Below are positions 1-11,664 of a stretch of 64,000 bases of DNA, piece by piece (position 1 is the stretch's first letter; each line of letters opens with the position of its first letter). The translations under genes were made by a program, and so were the position numbers. The notes beneath the pieces were generated by a model. That model made no database searches, was not told the DNA's origin, and saw only the letters and a program-made list of their open reading frames with translations. Source of the DNA: Undaria pinnatifida (Eukaryota; Sar; Phaeophyceae; Laminariales; Alariaceae); the NCBI GenBank assembly GCA_012845835.1, contig JABAKD010000019.1:5432994-5496993 (forward strand), read 5' to 3'.

Positions 1-315
1 CTCTAGTAGTACCTCGAGATGGCTGTGGCTCTGTGCCCGCCGATAATCCCAACGAAGCCATCGACGCCCTCACGATGGGGGAACACAAAAATGCTTAGTC
101 GGACTGGGTGGCGTGCGAGCCATAGGAGGCCTTAAAGAAGCATACGCACAGTGCATGGCACTTGATAAAAAAAAAAATGGGTAAAAAGAAAGGAAGGCTG
201 GTATTTACAGGAAGGGGCAAAACAAATCCGGGGGCTGTTGTGAAATTATGTGGTTAGTGCAGAACACACCCTCTCCAAAAAAAGAAACCACGCATGAGTC
301 GATTGTTCATTTGAT
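1..315 (-). repeat. Left copy of a ~300-bp direct repeat of the Ty3/gypsy-like fossil
   Basis: From about base 11 to 315 this stretch matches 6787-7083 in the same orientation, roughly 85% by eye. Both copies share the cgatgggg...acataaaaatgcttag block, the A-rich run and the ...ccgggggctgttgtg... block. The match includes the start of the pol-like frame read on minus, so the left copy may be the 5' end of a second element running off the window, or a long terminal repeat. The divergence suggests an old insertion. Confidence 0.6.
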
Positions 316-599
316 TGCGCCCCGACCTCTTTGTCTACTCCTGGGTTTTCGAACCCCCCCTTCCCCAACCACCCAGAGCATGGGCCACCTTTCCGCACCG
401 AGAACGATACCGCTTCGCGCCGTTCGAGGGTCTACTTTTCAGGATTCTACAACGAGCCGCCGGAGTGTCTCTGCACTTCGGGACTCCGTTACCCACCCGA
501 GGAGTGTCTCTACACTCCTCTCCAAGGGTTTACGTGGGTGGCATCTCTATACTCCCTCCCTTCACACGTCTCACGAGGAGAGTGTCTATACACTCCCGT

Positions 600-1600
600 G
601 AAAAGCAAGAGGACAGCAGAAGGACGAGGAGGAGACCCCAGCACCCAGGCCCCCGGATGCAGGCATTTCTACTTCTGCGGCTACTGACGCTACTGCTATG
701 CCCTCAGCGACTGGCGTCTCTACGTTGACAGCCCGTCTAGAAGCGGACACAACCATCGGTGGCGTGGCTTCCACGGCCACGCAGACACAGGTCGCCATCT
801 AGATCCAACTGGAGAACGATATCCGCACACGGTTGCGGCTACAAGCAACCTTCGCAGCTACAGACCAGGCCGAGACGACCAGCCTCGGGGGGAAGATCGT
901 TCAAACTGAGCGTGCTTTGGCCTCGGTCGTGCCCAAACGGGCCGCCCTGGTCACCGAAAGCGGTGCCCCTGCCGTCAATCCCACGCCACGTCAGGTCATC
1001 CCTGAGCCACCGGAGGCCCTAAACCCAACTCCTTCAATGGGCACCGGCAATCTATATTGCACCGCCCCCCCCTCAGTACCTGTCGGCGTCACCCCAACCG
1101 CAATCTGTATTGCACCGCCCCCTCTCAGTACCAGCCTATGCCGGCCCTATCGACGGTTACCGCAATCTCTATTACACCGCCCCCCCGCAGAACCAGCCTA
1201 TTGGCGGGTACCGCAATCTCTATTGCACCGCCCTCCTCTCGGTACCAGCCCGTACCGGTCCCACCAACGGGTACCGCAATCTCTATTGCACCACCCCCCC
1301 CTCAGGACCAACCTCCCTCTGCTCCGAACAATGCAAACGTGCGCCTCGGACCCACACAGCACGGTGGCAACTCAAACTCGCGTCAGCCAGGTACCTTCCG
1401 CACCAATCGACCTGTCGATGGTGAATGCCACGTCGCGACTTCACCAGAAGCACCACACGCGACCGTGCCGGCTACATTTCAAGACACTCGCGCGCATGAT
1501 CGCCCAAGAGTCTCCGACTCCACTTACCCGCCCGAACCTCTTCACCCCTCCAACCCCCCCCCGACCCGCCTTGAAAATTTAACCACGCGACCAAGGGTTG
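600..1600 (+). mobile_element. Gag-like proline-rich fossil stretch of an LTR retroelement
   Basis: A proline/threonine/alanine-rich plus-strand stretch includes a charged helical piece around 805-960 (RLRLQATFAATDQAE, GGKIVQTERALASVV) followed by proline-rich repeats. This composition is typical of gag-like proteins of LTR elements, but no zinc knuckle is visible. It lies inside the segment bounded by the 300-bp direct repeats, on the strand opposite to the pol-like parts. It looks broken. It could also be unrelated low-complexity sequence. Confidence 0.35.
1043..1300 (+). repeat. Minisatellite of ~50-60 bp units
   Basis: About five units, each beginning caatctctattgcaccgccc, recur at 50-60 bp spacing. 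Between units a variable cagtaccagcct...ggtaccg segment changes length. The array sits inside the gag-like stretch and gives its proline-rich repeat appearance. Confidence 0.8.
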
Positions 1601-1619
1601 GCTCCCTTGTTTAAGCGGT

Positions 1620-3040
1620 TAGTTTGAGGTGTGGGCAGGAGAGGGCGGGCACGCTGAGCCCTTTCACGACGCTCCCCTCAGCGTCCCCCCTCGATGCGCG
1701 ACACTGTGCCATGCCTACCATTGCCGAAATTTCTGCGGATCTTGCCAATCTTGTGGGAGACACGCCAACAGCAGCTAACAGCAGAATTCATTTCCTCCCC
1801 GGCTCCACTGCCACTACCCCAGGGCCATCGACCCCTGCATTGTTTCCGTCTTCGACCCAATGATCCCTTCGGCGCACGTACGCTGGCGTCCGCCGACCCC
1901 GCGGAATAACTGTTGGTAAACTCGTGGCTTCTGGGGAAAAGATGTTGTATTATTGAGCAATTGCCCTCCTGAGACAGGTAGGCAAGGTGGAGTGAGCAGG
2001 GTGGGGGCGCTCGTGGGCGCGCACAACCTCACCCTCAGGACCACGCTATGCAACTACCCGATCACGAATAACACAGAACACGGCCTAATGTACTTTCAGA
2101 CGTGCCACAAAACCCTCGGGTTGTTGCCCGTACCACAAACAATACCCCTAACATGACAATAGCCCGATAGTCAGACCTACAGCAACAATGCCTGAACCTT
2201 CCTACTGGATAAGTGTCCAATGTACCACATACCAATGTACCGACACACACCTACGGTCCATTGTATAGCTCGTAATTGTGTACAACCTATCGAAGTACCA
2301 CAAAGATTATTCCCAGAATATCCAGCATCGACTTACTACAATTGACAATTCAATATTCAAACTATCCAATCAGATTATCTACAGCAGCTCGGTCGATACA
2401 CACTGCCGCTATCACCAACAATAACAGCACAAAATCCTACCTCCATTAATCCTGGACTCACAGCTTACCGGCCCGTACTGACCATACCACTCTCCCTGGG
2501 CCCGAGAGACAGTTTACCCGCGGACTCTTTCGCGGAAGACTTGACCATGTCAATAAGACCACGCCAGGATCCTCCTGCACCGCCACCTACCCCCCGGTCA
2601 CGGACTACTGCAGGTACGGCGTCTTCTTCCGAGTATGTCCCTCCTTCCTCGCATACAGAAAATACGTCTAGGAGGGACCTCCAGGGTTTACCGTCACGAC
2701 CACCATACCGCCACGAACAGCCCCCGGGGACCTCGACAACATCGACCACTCCCCCGACGCTCTCGGGAACCGAGGCCGCTCAAACCGCGACCTCCCCGAC
2801 CGTGTCACACCGCACTCCACAGGGCCACACCATCCCCCTCTGCTTCCCACCACTACCACCGACACCTCTCAAATACTTTTCGTTTGGGGCTATACCAGCG
2901 ATAGTACACCCCGAAGGTATCATAACTCATTTTGAAGACAAAAACACAAACAAAAACATAAAACACGGAGCTATGGTTGACGCTAGTTTACCGACATTCT
3001 AAGGGGGGATAGATGGGGCTCCGCGGGGCCCGTCAGCATT
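1620..3040. other. Non-assigned interior of the LTR-like fossil
   Basis: No domain is recognised here. A proline/serine/threonine-rich plus-strand frame covers 2541-3002 and stops just before the 3' end of the minus-strand pol-like region, so the two converge. Composition is C-rich on plus. It may be the remainder of the gag-like product or non-coding interior. Confidence 0.4.
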
Positions 3041-3049
3041 GCGTAGGAC

Positions 3050-6000
3050 ACCGTGTGCCAGTCCCCCGGCCTAATGACGCTGAAGGCACCAGGACCCTTG
3101 GACTGCGCTCGGTGACGTGGCGTAGGATGATGGCAGGAGGTCGATCTTGATCGGTCCCGGGTCATCGAGGAAGCGGGCAATATAGGAGTTGGCGGAATAA
3201 TGGTCGGTCGAGGTGCGATGGGCTACTTTGCCCAACCACCAGAAATCGTCGCGGGCTTTGTACCAGAGGTATGCCTCCGCGAGGAGGGTCGTGGATCTGA
3301 AGCGTTGAAGCCAGAGCGTGCGTGGGGCGAGGCTGTACCCGGGAGCGAGAAATATTTCGCCCCGGGCCCGCGGCTAGTTCGCGGTGAGCAGCGCCGATGC
3401 GCATCTGTCGGTATAATCTGTTGGGCTGGCGGTGTGGTGAAGGAGTGCCATACCAATAGCGGAGGGTGTGAAGCCGGTGGAGTTATAGGTATTGTTCTTG
3501 TTGCCATGGGGGGCTGAGAAGTCCGGTGGCTGCGATGATGGGGCTGTTGTACGCGTTGTCGGCGTGTGGGAGCTGAATATCCCAGTCCGTTTGTTGTTCG
3601 TCGCCGACCATGGCGAGCATGAGGGCTATGGTGTGGTCGACGCTCTCGACATCGCCGTTGGTGCACGGGTGGTAGGAGCTGGTGGCAATCTTATTGATGC
3701 CGAGGCGGTCGTAGAGGGCGAGGGAAGGTTTGGCGCAAAACCGAGTCCGTTTGTCGGAGAGTAGGGTTACGGTTCATCCTCAGAGGGAGATATATCGGTC
3801 GACAAGGATGTCGGCCGTGCCGGAGGTGGTGAACTGAGCCTCCGTAGTGGCGTACATGTCGGCACGGCGGCTGAAACGGTACGTAAAAAGGAGGATGCAG
3901 GCGTTGCTCAGAAGGGTTAAGGGTAGGGGGCCGGAGTAGTTCACGCTGACGAGGATGCCGGGGCCGTCAGGGAACGGCGAGGAAAGGGTAGACCAGCGAA
4001 TTGTGTGGCACGAAGTCAAGCGCGCCAGGTGATTGAGGCAGGGGCGGAGCCACCAACGGGTGGGAAATGTCCCTCCCGATCCACCTGTAGAAACGCCTGA
4101 GCATGCTAAGTGTCCGAGAAACACCCAAGAGGCAAGAGGTGGTGGAGTCGCATGTATGTAGGACCCACGGACGCATCAGCATTGAAACGTAGACGCGGTG
4201 GGGTGGGTCAAGGGACGGGGGTGGTGGATTGCGAGCATGGCACGTTGAGTCCGTGTGTGGTCGGTGTACGAGAAGAACGGTGCTGTCGTCGGTGGTGTGT
4301 AGCTGGTCTATTGTGGCGAGGGTTAGGATCTGCGCAAAAGATGGGCGACGGGTCGAGGGGATGTACTCCAAGAGGTCGTCCGGTGGCGGCGAAGGTGGAC
4401 CCAGGGAAAGGAACCGGAGGGTGGCGGAGCTGAGGGGCTCGGCGCATTGCTCGCACAACCAGTCAGTGTAAGTGTAGTGCGCGACGCAAAAACGGAGATG
4501 GAGATAATGGATTGGCTCAACAATGGGTTCCGGTAGTCGAGGTGGTGCTCGCAAGGCAGGGGGGGGCGGCGGGGGAGGAGGCCTTGGATTGATGGTCTGC
4601 GATGATGAGGGGGCGTCCGGTTGGGGGGTACTTGGTGGGGTCGCGGTTGAAGGCAACGAGGTGCTGTGTGCAGCGCGACGTTGTGTGGTAGCAGGTCGTC
4701 GGGCGGCCGGCCTGGACCCAAGAGTGGGTGGGCGGCGCTGGGGAGATGGAGGTCTTGAAGCGGCGGTAGCCGGGGGGCGACAGCTAAATTCGTAGTCCGC
4801 AGGAGTACGGGGAGTTCCAGCTGCAGCGGTGGAGCGGTTCCGGGTCCGAGAACATATCAGGCCTGACGAGGCACGAGGAGAGATCGAGACGCTCGAGGTG
4901 GACGATGGGGAGACGACCGGTGGCCTGTAAGCAAAACCGGGAGGAGCTCCAGTGACCGCGGCGGCTTTCCCGGGGCTGTAAGGCGATTCGGCGATATGGT
5001 CGAAAGTAGAGATGTGGCCGTGGCCGACAGAAACGCTGCAAGGCGAGTTGGCGGCAAGGTCTTGAACAAAGCGTGTGCTGGCGGCGTCTTGGTCTTGGAC
5101 GAAGCGATGGCCGACGGGAGCGCCGTGAGGCGGTGCCGCGGCGGGGTCTTGTTCCTGGTCAAATGGCCGACGGGGTCGTTGTGAGGCGACGCCACGGCGG
5201 CGTCTTGGTCTTGGACAAAGTGGTAGCCGGAAGAAACGCCGTGAGGCGATGCCACGGCGGGGTCTTGGTTTTGGGCAAAGTGGTGGCCGACAGGAGCGCC
5301 GTGAGGCGGTGCCGCGGCGGGGTCTTGGTCGTGACGTGGGCCAACGAAAACGCGGCGAGGCGAGTCAGTAATAAGGCCTTGTGCAAAGTGAGGGCCGAGG
5401 GGAAGGCTGCGAGGCGATCCGGCGGCGGGAGCTTGGGAAAAGCGGGGGCCGAGGGGAAGTCTGCGAGGCGATCCGGTGGCGGAAGCTTGGGAAAAGCGGG
5501 GGCCGAGGGGAAGACTGCGAGGTGATCTGGCGGCGGGAGCTTGGGAAAAGCGGGGGCCGAGGAAAAGGCTGTGAAGCGATCCGGCGGTGGTGGTCGGGAT
5601 GGCGATGGCGGCCACGAATGGTCGGGTAACCTGGGCTGAATCCGAGGCGTCCATACGCGGTCCGTGGCGGCGGTAGTCACCAAAATCGTTGTTGGTGCAG
5701 GGGAACGGGGGGATGGGCTCGAAGCAGCTGGGGGCGGGTGGGATGAGCCCCACCCAAGCCAATGCCCGGGGTGACCGGCTCGATTGCGGTGAAACCGCAG
5801 GCTTGGATGAGGCTGGTAGTGGTTTCGTGGTAATGCCCTGTAGGGCCCATGTCGGAATGTTTACGAGGGGTCCCAAGAAGAGGTCAGTGGATCCCGAGAG
5901 CGGGATCGTATGGTACCTATTGGCGACGAAGATTTCGTTTCAGACCAAACGCCGTCGGGGGGGAGTATGTCGACCAGGCAGTGACCGGTGAGGGCTGGAA

Positions 6001-6860
6001 CACCCGAGAAGCGGACCAAGTTGACTGGGGCGAGGGTCGGCGTGAACGAAAGTGAGATTTCGTGCACGCCAGCGAACTCGAGGTGGAAGGTGTCGGTGGT
6101 CGGTCGGTTGTCGCTGAGGAAGGTGGAGAGGCCTTCGGTGCGATAAACCGAGAGGGAAAGTTCGAAGATCGATTGGGAGAGCTGGCGGGGCAGGATGGTG
6201 TATGCGCGCTGTGCAAAACGCATCCAGCTGTCGCGTCCCAGTAGGACAGGATGTTGCATAGTGCCCGCTGGGACAATGCACGCCCAAACAGCGAGCTCGG
6301 TTGAAGGGGTGTCGCCATGCAGAAACCGGGCGCTGAGCCGGACGGAGGTCGAGGTGAGGAGGGGGGCCGATTTGCCGAAGCCTCCCCAAGAACGAGGGGG
6401 CGCGTGTCGTTCGCAGACGTCCGATCCGGCGTTGATATACTCCATGCGGGCCAAGGCTTCAGCGGAGACAAAAGTCTGTGGAAAGCCGGTGTCCAGAAGG
6501 GCTACTAGGCCGTAGCGGCTGGAGGCAGAGGGTCCGCTGTGTACTTTGATCCTGGTGGTGAAGGAGGCGTCATCGATGATGGCAATGCCGTTCGAAAGGT
6601 CAGGTCAATGTTCGGCGATAGGGGGCGGTGGGGTGTCAGAGGGGTCAAGTCCGGGTGTAATGGTAGAGACCAACGTACATGCCGGAGTTGTTTCTGGAAG
6701 GAAGGGTGGCAGGAGTTGGTCCAGTACGGAGGTTCCTGTAGGGGGTGCCATGATTGCGCTGATCTCGTGGACACCATTGTTCAACCTCCTGGAGATGGCT
6801 ATGGCTCTGTGCCCGCCGATAGCCCCAGCGAAACCATCGACGCCTTCACGATGGGGGGAC
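3050..6860 (-). mobile_element. Ty3/gypsy-like pol fossil (protease, integrase, C-terminal domain)
   Basis: Read on minus, the order of parts is as in Ty3/gypsy pol. A retropepsin-like aspartic protease lies at about 6510-5900, with the active-site run ALLDTGFPQTFVS and a downstream VLLGRDSWMRF box. An integrase zinc-binding region follows at about 4200-4060 (PWVLHTC...LGVSRTLSMLRRFY), then integrase core pieces at about 4000-3560. A C-terminal tail lies at about 3330-3060 with WWLGKV and FLDDPGPIKIDLLPSSY. Reverse transcriptase and RNase H are not recognisable. Between protease and integrase there is proline-rich, tandemly repeated sequence. The element is clearly broken, with several breaks, and old judging by its terminal repeats. 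Confidence 0.8.
5000..5610. repeat. Tandem repeats of ~65-70 bp inside the pol fossil
   Basis: Four units of about 66 bp built on gcgggggccgaggggaag lie at about 5380-5600. Several looser units built on gccgtgaggcg and gcggggtcttg lie at 5050-5340. On minus they translate as a proline-rich repeat of the FPKLPPPDRLAAFPS type. They occupy the place where reverse transcriptase would be expected. Confidence 0.8.
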
Positions 6861-7083
6861 ATAAAAATGCTTAGTTGGGCTGGGTGGCGAGCGAGCTATA
6901 GGAGGCCTTAAAGAATATGTACAGTGCATGGCACTTGATAAAAAAAAACTGGGTAAAAAGAAGGCAAGCTGATATTTACAGGAAGGAGCAAAACATATCC
7001 GGGGGCTGTTGTGTTATTATGTAGATAGTGCAGAACACACCCTCTCTCAAATAAGAAACCACGTATGAGCCAATTGTTTATGT
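6787..7083 (-). repeat. Right copy of the ~300-bp direct repeat
   Basis: This is the second copy of the repeat at 1-315, same orientation, about 85% similar by eye. It lies immediately upstream (minus sense) of the protease region and probably holds the element's leader or terminal repeat. Confidence 0.6.
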
Positions 7084-8079
7084 TTATTATTGTAGATACC
7101 CAGCGCTGTATGGCAAAAGAATGAATGACTTGAGGAGATACCAGAGCACAGATGTACAACATCCAGACAGCCATGGATGCTTACCTAGGTGGTAGTCTAT
7201 ACATGAACTCGACAAGCTGCGGGGTGATGATGTCCGGGAGGTCCCTCAGGCGTGTAGTACACGGAGTAGAGCTTTACGCAACCACCGGAAATCAAACCCA
7301 GCGCGTGTGTTTTACAGGATGCGAGTACAAGGCCTGTGGCATGCTCACCTGGCGAAGGCTACCTCAGCAACACAAATAAATCATCACACCGCGGAGGTTG
7401 CCTCAGCAATATAAATGATGCGCATGAAGGTTAACTCTGTAAGACGTGGAGGGGCTGGCTGCGCAGACCAAGCACCAGGTACGTTCTCTACCAAAACCAA
7501 AGCCCTGCCACGAGTCACTGTTGGTGTCGAGCTTCCCTTTCCAACCAAGCCACATGCGTGTACGCTAACTGCCAACCACCCCCCCCATGATCACAGCAAC
7601 GCTAGCTTGCCGCGAGATGCTCATCCCCGTGCAGGGAGGGGTATATGAAGATTGACACCCAGGTTCCAACGAGCAGGAGGGAGAATGAGAGAATTCCGTG
7701 GTGATGTCCACGTGGTTTTACGATAGAGCAGAGAGAAAACGCACAGGTGAGGTCGATGTCAGATTCCATTATGATCCTGCCTACCAGGGGTATCAAGTAC
7801 ACAGACTCTCTATGCGGGCACGCAATACCGCATATTTTTTTCTGTACCTTGTGCAGACAAAATTCCAACCTAGTGCGAGAAGATGGTCTCCCATGTTAGA
7901 GGGTCATTTTTTCGCCCTTTGAGCACCTAACTTGGCTCTCGGAATCCCATGACGTCGTCCGGGATCCCCAGCTGGATTGTAAGATCTCATGGCGTCTTTC
8001 AGGATTCCCAACCAGCTGGCGGGGACCGCATCATTGCAGTGGGGGTCTCCATGTAGCCGGTTGAAATAACACCTACAGC
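7084..8079. other. Unassigned DNA
   Basis: I see no convincing coding frame, RNA gene or repeat here. The short frames lack domain motifs and splice context. Confidence 0.4.
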
Positions 8080-8215
8080 CGGTATAGTGCCGGTGAAATC
8101 GGTTGTCACGCCTGGAACCCGCTATACTAGTACCAGTATCGATAATATACCCAACAGTGCCGGTGTCCGATTTAATACCGGTATCGTTCGCTGGCATACA
8201 CCAGCACCATAATAG
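8080..8215 (+). repeat. Dispersed TAGTGCCGGT repeat, copy 1
   Basis: This ~135-bp sequence has repeated TAGTGCCGGT / CCGGTAT motifs and the block gtgaaatcg...tagtaccagtatc. It matches 15210-15400 (reverse) and 34670-34805. The repeated, partly inverted ends suggest a MITE-like non-autonomous DNA element. Confidence 0.6.
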
Positions 8216-8339
8216 TAGAGAGCCCCCAATGTGTTTGTACTACCTGGATATGATTGTGCACCTGGTGGTGATATTCAGTATTGTAATTCTGCTACCTCGC
8301 CTCACAGCCTGCTACGGGGCACAGGGCTTGCTGCCTAGT

Positions 8340-10130
8340 GGTGTTGCGACGCTGACTGGAGAAGGTTGTTGAACGTTGCCATCAACGGGGTGTTGTTGAA
8401 ATGTGCGTGTTTTTCTAGGGAATGATATTGTTGCACACGAAAAGCACGAGATGCGCAGCGATCGTTCCCTGTTGACTGTGTCTCGACGGATGAATGTGCC
8501 GGCATTGTTTGGTGAGTGCCATCAAAAAGGTGTTCCAATAGGCGTGTTGCGCAAGGGGACCTTGTTGAGAGAAAAATGAGCTAGCTGCATTCAGGGATTG
8601 CTGTCCAGTAGTGTTTAATGGGTGAACAATAGTAGTGCCGTCAACGAAGTGTTTAGAAAAGCGTCATATGCAGGGAGGCGGTATTAAGAGAAAAGCGCAC
8701 GAGATGCATACGGACCTCCAAAAGTAGTTCGACAGGTTGTTGTGCCTAAACATTGTTGGTATACCTCCCAACGACACCATCCCGAGAGAGGCGTTTCGCG
8801 CAAGGGAGCATTGTCGACAGAAAAGCGCGGACACTGCATTGGCCCCAAACGTAATGGCGTTCAGATGGATGAATGTGTCGGCGTCGCTGATAATGTTGTC
8901 AAGAAATCGTTCCGAGAAGCGTTCTATGTAAGGGAGTGTTGCCAAAAGAACAACGCGCTGGGTGCACAAATACCGTCTGTCTCATCGGCGGACCTGCTAG
9001 CACAGAAAAAGATTGGTGTGCCAGCACTGCTAGCAGGTCCGTCGATGAGACAATCCGAGAGGCGTTTCGTCTAAAAAGCAAATGTCGAGAGTTGTGAGGG
9101 GGTGCTGCATCGGGCCAAAGACAATGGCCCTGCGATGTTTTAATATCTCGACATCCTTGATAATATTAGTGTCGTCGAACAATAGTTTCTGGAGGCGTTT
9201 TGTGCAAGGTGGTGCTGAAAAGAAAACAGAGCGGGCGGTGCATAATGATCGTTCCCCATTAGTGTTCGACAGGTCGGTGTAGAGTGTAGGAAAGGCAGCC
9301 AAGAAGATGGTTCGATAGGGTTTTTGCGGGGGGGGTATTGGGGAGAGAATACTGCGAGCACTGCATAGTAGGCAATCCCCAAACGTAAGGGCGTTCTCAA
9401 GTTGATGGTCATGCCGGCATCGTTGATAGTACAGTCAAAAAAACGTTGCCAGAGGTTTTCTATGCAAGCAGGGGTGATGTAGAGCGACGTGATTATGCAA
9501 GGGGTGTTGTAGAGCGACATGCTTGGGCGCTGTATAGGCTTAAAGGCCATAGCGTTCCGATAGATGAAAGTGAGGTAAAAAAGGCATTCCATCATGCGTT
9601 AGGTGCAAGGGGGTATTTTCACGAGAACGTGGCTGGCGGTGCATAGAAATCGTTCCCAAGAAGAAATTGGACAGGCTGTTGTGCTCGTATTGTTAGCAGG
9701 GCCGAGGCAATCCGAAAGACATTTGTGCGCGGGGTAGTATCGAGAGGAAATCGGGAGCGCTGCATAAAAACGGTGCCCGCATTTTTAGCAGGGCTGCCAA
9801 TATGGCAACCCGAGAGTATCTGTGTACATGGGGGTTAGTGTCGAGTAGCGGGGACTGCATCGGCCCAAAGGCAATGGAGTCCCTATGGGTGAATATGTCG
9901 GCATCGTTGATAGGGCCTTCAAGAAGGCGCTCCGACAGGCGTTTTGTGCAAGAGATTGTTGTAAAGAAAGCAGGCGGGCGGTGCATAGGGTACGTTCCCT
10001 GGAAATGTTCGACCGAAAGGTGTGCCGATAGTGTTGCTCCACCAGGCATGCGTTGGGTCGCCATTGGCTCGAGGAAGGTGTTGAGTATGCTCGGAGTAAG
10101 GCTGTGAGACGTTACACAATCTTGTGCGAT
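8340..10130. repeat. Satellite array, ~130-bp unit, about 13 copies
   Basis: A degenerate unit of roughly 105-140 bp recurs through the whole interval. Each unit carries a core like gttccgagaggcgtttgtg, then caaggg, then a gagaaaagcg...gcactgcat block, with cggcatcgttgata in many copies. Core anchors were seen near 8540, 8664, 8800, 8925, 9063, 9195, 9320, 9457, 9598, 9720, 9820 and 9943. The units are too diverged for recent amplification. Frames read across it are by-products of the repeat. Confidence 0.85.
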
Positions 10131-10139
10131 AGAATACGT

Positions 10140-11035
10140 TTAGTAGACGGAAGGCATCTTTTCACAGGGGATTTTTGTATATATATATTTCCGTAATTGC
10201 CGTAGCGAACCGACGTCTCGACGACCGAGGTTAGCGTCTCCACTCTGCTTTCTCGCCGGTGACAATAATACAAGACTTTCAATCATGATCATGAGTGAGT
10301 GCTGTTTACTTCGCCTAACTGCCGAAGACCTGCCAAGCCTCAGAGTCTCGATCACAGTGATGCCAAAAATATGTACCGAACATGTTCTGGTAACCGTTAT
10401 TATATGTGCTCGATGGTGATCACGGTAAGCGTTCTCATGTTTGCCTTCGAAATCCAAAATGGGGCAATCGGAGTAGATGTGATTTTAGTCTCTCATGCCC
10501 GTGTGTGCACCCGGCGCCCGAAGTGCGACAGGTCACACCACCTCCCTAGCAACCTCCAACGCTATCCCCCCTGGCGTGTGGGTGTTCCTGTGCCAACCTC
10601 CGCTGGTGGCCTCCTCATCCAGCACACGTTGTTCGGCGTATGGTTTCATCACGTAAGTTGTCGCGCATGCGGGCCCCCCCATAGCCCGCAATGCAAAAGT
10701 CGGCATGATACGGATTGTTAAGTTAATAGTCCCCTTCTTACTATCCACATAGATAGGAAGGTCGGTCTGATACAGGTCACGTTTAAAGTTGAAGCGTTTT
10801 CCTTCTCTCATCTAGATTTACCCGTGCGGAGATTCCACACGAACGATCGGGGTCGTTGACGAGGCCCTATGGACGGGCGGAGGGACTCTTTGGGGAGTCT
10901 TTACGACCGGTCGCGTCAGCTGTTATTATGGTTTGGGCGTGTACTATGTTTCGTAAGGGTGGCGTTTTCCAGCCAAATAGCCAAATTATTTTTGACTGGC
11001 GCGGGTCTTCATTTTGACTTAATAGACCACCTAAC
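10140..11035. other. Unassigned DNA around the 10.5-kb open frame
   Basis: Apart from the open frame at 10533-10811 I see no repeat or RNA gene in this stretch. Confidence 0.4.
10533..10811 (-). CDS. Unrecognised open frame, possible exon
   Basis: A 92-residue frame of ordinary, non-repetitive composition contains NFKRDLYQTDLPIYVDSKKG and PGGIALEVAREVV. An AG lies directly before its first ATG, so it could be an exon rather than a whole gene. I do not recognise a family. It stands between the 130-bp satellite and unassigned DNA and has no visible partner exons. Composition is the only support. Confidence 0.25.
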   Translation of the reverse strand: MREGKRFNFKRDLYQTDLPIYVDSKKGTINLTIRIMPTFALRAMGGPACATTYVMKPYAEQRVLDEEATSGGWHRNTHTPGGIALEVAREVV

Positions 11036-11039
11036 TACC

Positions 11040-11145
11040 CACTGTCGAGGTTGGACTTTACCGTGTAATGGTTATTAATCGTTCTAAGACCGACTATCGA
11101 GGTTGGATTATACCGTAGTGAGTAATCGTTCTAAGACCAGTCCGT
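11040..11145 (+). repeat. Two-copy tandem repeat, ~50 bp
   Basis: Two adjacent copies share cgaggttgga...taccgt and end with aatcgttctaagacc. Confidence 0.75.
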
Positions 11146-11324
11146 GGGATTGTCCATCGGGTTCCACTTTCATTTTTGCTGGAATGGCGGTTTTCGGTGA
11201 GACAGAGAGCTAATCTGGCGAGGAGCGTTAAAAAAATGAGCAGCTACCCCATACCGTAGCATTCTCGCGGATCCAAAACGGGAGTGCGCGTGGGTTAGAG
11301 CTGGGAGTGGCAAGGTATTGCACG

Positions 11325-11580
11325 CAAGACTGGTTCTACGATAGTCCCCCCCAAAACCAGTGTTTTTCTTTAACGCACGTTTCAGGGCTGCTCGACACAA
11401 AGAAGGATACTATTGATATAGAAAAGTGTCCACATGTTTTCTTGCGTGCAAAGGTCTATCGATCGATGACGTCGGGGCGTCGAGGGACACCGTGTTTCAG
11501 GAGATACGACCGAGAGCTGGTTTTGAAACCGCCGATTTCGTCAAAGAAAAGTTGGGCGGGCTGCCGTAGAACGATTCACA
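11325..11580 (+). repeat. Dispersed ~260-bp repeat, copy 1
   Basis: It matches 52735-53005 over nearly its whole length. Shared blocks include ggttctacgatag next to a C run, cgtcgagggacaccgt, ttcaggagatacg and gatttcgtcaaa. The boundaries are sharp on both sides, consistent with a mobile element whose class I cannot name. Confidence 0.75.
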
Positions 11581-11664
11581 AGTAGAGACCAACGAAAAAG
11601 AAAACGTCGCTGCGTACGCGTTTTTTTCTTTTTCTGTTTTCCGGCAGACGAAGGTATGAACGCG

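Noticed and set aside
9140-10119. Related minus-strand proteins (CTKRLSERLL-type repeats) as a gene family
   Set aside because: They are repeated translations of the ~130-bp satellite, and the frame is not kept between units.
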